From Centrapalus pauciflorus (Eukaryota; Streptophyta; Magnoliopsida; Asterales; Asteraceae): a DNA stretch of 64,000 bases. The position numbers and the translations under genes are program-made. The notes beneath the pieces were generated by a model. That model was not told where the DNA came from. It made no database searches and was given only the letters and a program-made list of their open reading frames with translations. Below are positions 62,825 to 64,000 of this stretch, one piece after another. How positions within the stretch are numbered: position 1 is the first letter of the stretch; each line of letters starts with the position of its first letter. The stretch spans positions 1,172,048-1,236,047 of the forward strand of contig JAANYP010003838.1 in assembly GCA_020465985.1 (NCBI GenBank). The letters run 5' to 3'.

Positions 62825-63368
62825 AGAGAATAATTTTAATCATATTATTAGTATTCTTATTATTAAAATTATTAGTTTAGTCAAATTATAATAATAATAA
62901 TGATAATGATAAAATAAAAGACAATATATTTAAAAATTATTAATTTATTTAAACCGTAATAATAACAAAAAAATATAACAATAATTATTAGTATTAACAT
63001 TAATTAAATATAATTTATTACTATTAATATTGTTAACATTTTAATAATAATAGTTATAAATTAAAAGACAATATATTAAAAATTTATTAATTTAATCAAA
63101 TTGTAATAATATAAAAAAAGGTACATATTAAAAAAAAATGATAAAATAAAAGTATTTATAATTATTATATAAATAAAAATAAATCGTTAGGGAGTAAATT
63201 TCGAACATAAATAAAAGTGCAAAATGGTTATTTTTAAATAATGAGAGGGCAAAAGACCAAAAGCATAACAAATTGACGGCCATATGCACCAAATTTGTAA
63301 TATTGATGTAAAAAGGACGATAACCATAAATTGTAAATAACCATACGAACGGAAATTGTAATTTAGCC
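62325..63368. mobile_element. Non-autonomous TIR element nested in the Helitron 5' region
   Basis: Inverted arms of about 130 bp: the left begins GGGTAAATTACAATTG and the right, inverted, GGCTAAATTACAATTT. They share GGTTATCGTCCTTTT, CAATTTGTTATGCTTTTGGTC and GACCTCTCATT-type blocks. The core is pure AT-rich DNA with a TA/TG microsatellite (62766-62825). No transposase is encoded. TTAA occurs at both outer edges, but neither a 9-bp nor a 3-bp TSD could be fixed, so Mutator-like is only the likely class. Confidence 0.75.
62766..62825. repeat. (TA)n(TG)n microsatellite
   Basis: About 16 TA units then about 13 TG units, inside the TIR element. It is the same compound type as the one at 33819-33992. 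Confidence 0.93.
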
Positions 63369-63981
63369 TTTAATAATGCACATTTTCGACAACAATTTAG
63401 AAACTCAACTTTTGCATTTAATTATACTTACTACGGATAATAATAACATATACATAGTTTGGGTGAACGTGAAAGTATGATGTTACAATCTGTAAGTTAT
63501 TAGCAAGTAATTAATCAAAAAAACTCAGTATGAATGTTTAATGTAATCAAATTAAGGTGATATATTTGAAAAAGAGGCGGAAAAAGTAAATTTAATTGTA
63601 TTCTACAAGTAACATGAGCCATGATTGAACGGGAAAAACCAATTTTGTTACGTTATTTTTTTAATTATTAACATTTTTATGTATTTATAAAAAAATAAAA
63701 AATAAAGCATATTATTTTCAGTAAGAGTATACTGCTTGAACTTTTGTCACATTACATACAGTTATAAGTTTATAATTTATAAGCTGTAAATGTATAGATT
63801 CTAATGTACAATTGATAAAAGCATTTATCAACCCCAATGTTATTAAAAATAAAAGGACAAAAGAAAGGTTTTTCAAATAAACAAAAAAGAAAAATAACAC
63901 GAACGGCAAAATGAAAGTCAAAACCATATAAAGTAAAACATCGAGTTTCTCATGAAGGGTTGTTTTATTTTTGAAACCGGC

Positions 63982-64000
63982 CAACTGGGATACGAAACTG
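63982..64000 (-). pseudogene. Edge of a second Helitron helicase fragment
   Basis: The plus text CAACTGGGATACGAAA (63982-63997) is identical to 56552-56567 in the RepHel gene. In the same orientation it translates as FRIPV, the segment just after the helicase Ia-type region (TAHSRFRIPV). On the left the match ends abruptly and a stop follows 6 codons after the V. It suggests a truncated helicase piece continuing beyond the window. Sixteen bases alone are weak evidence. Confidence 0.35.

Larger units (their letters stand above)
51235..63630 (-). mobile_element. Large Helitron, apparently coding-complete (RepHel, RPA, second OB-fold gene)
   Basis: On the minus strand the 3' end is a hairpin (CCTGTGC, ACC, GCACGGG; one mismatch in a 7-bp stem), then TATTACACTAG, followed by host T at 51234. 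This is the canonical Helitron CTRR terminus before T. Coding order from 5' to 3' is RepHel transposase, RPA1-like protein, then an extra OB-like protein, all on the minus strand. The 5' end is less certain. Sequence at 63541-63625 aligns well with the 5' region of the small Helitron at about 32484-32566 (shared GAAAAAGAG-GGAAAAA and GTATT...AGTAACATGA-type blocks). The terminus is therefore placed near 63.63 kb; the exact TC was not fixed. A 1-kb TIR element (62325-63368) is nested in the 5' non-coding part. Confidence 0.8.

Overview
This is a repeat-rich, AT-rich plant nuclear window. The genes have short exons with GT-AG introns, and the families (plant PPDK regulatory protein, FHA-TDP1, RPA-carrying Helitrons) point to a flowering plant, most likely a eudicot. 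I cannot place it to genus.

Four host genes can be built exon by exon with consistent reading phase. (1) 8544-15422, minus: a 16-exon, 650-residue tyrosyl-DNA phosphodiesterase 1 with an N-terminal FHA domain. (2) 18419-24581, minus: a 10-exon, 298-residue ER-membrane J-protein of the DNAJC25 type. (3) 38655-41122, plus: a 3-exon, 391-residue pyruvate,phosphate dikinase regulatory protein. (4) 41518-45845, minus: a 4-exon, 181-residue conserved plant protein of unknown function with a C-terminal membrane segment, whose second intron has been enlarged by Helitrons. A weak fifth candidate lies at the left edge (about 262-2390, minus). A decayed 2-oxoglutarate dioxygenase fragment lies at about 25.86-26.06 kb.

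The rest is layered DNA transposons. From 1 to 5.3 kb there are hAT derivatives, one with a transposase C-terminal relic and one splitting a small ORF. The introns of the TDP1 and DNAJC25 genes hold several MITEs. A Mutator-like element sits at 15.6-16.7 kb. A 4.5-kb CACTA element (28817-33320, 3-bp TSD TAT) carries exon-like host sequence and a small Helitron. A microsatellite block with a fold-back element covers 33.8-34.5 kb. Between 37.8 and 48.5 kb there are several Mutator-type MITEs with 9-bp target duplications, including a three-copy family.

The right 12 kb (51235 to about 63.6 kb, minus) is the most interesting part: a Helitron that looks complete. It has a 3' end with hairpin and CTAG, an uninterrupted 4-exon RepHel transposase of 1765 residues with HUH, two-tyrosine and PIF1-helicase motifs, a 9-exon RPA1-like protein of 514 residues, and a further multi-exon gene of at least 246 residues that looks like a second OB-fold protein. 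Its 5' flank contains a nested 1-kb terminal-inverted-repeat element. At the extreme right edge a short match to the helicase suggests another Helitron remnant. Large AT-rich stretches (5.3-8.5, 16.7-18.4, 34.7-37.3, 48.5-51.2 kb) show no gene that I can support.
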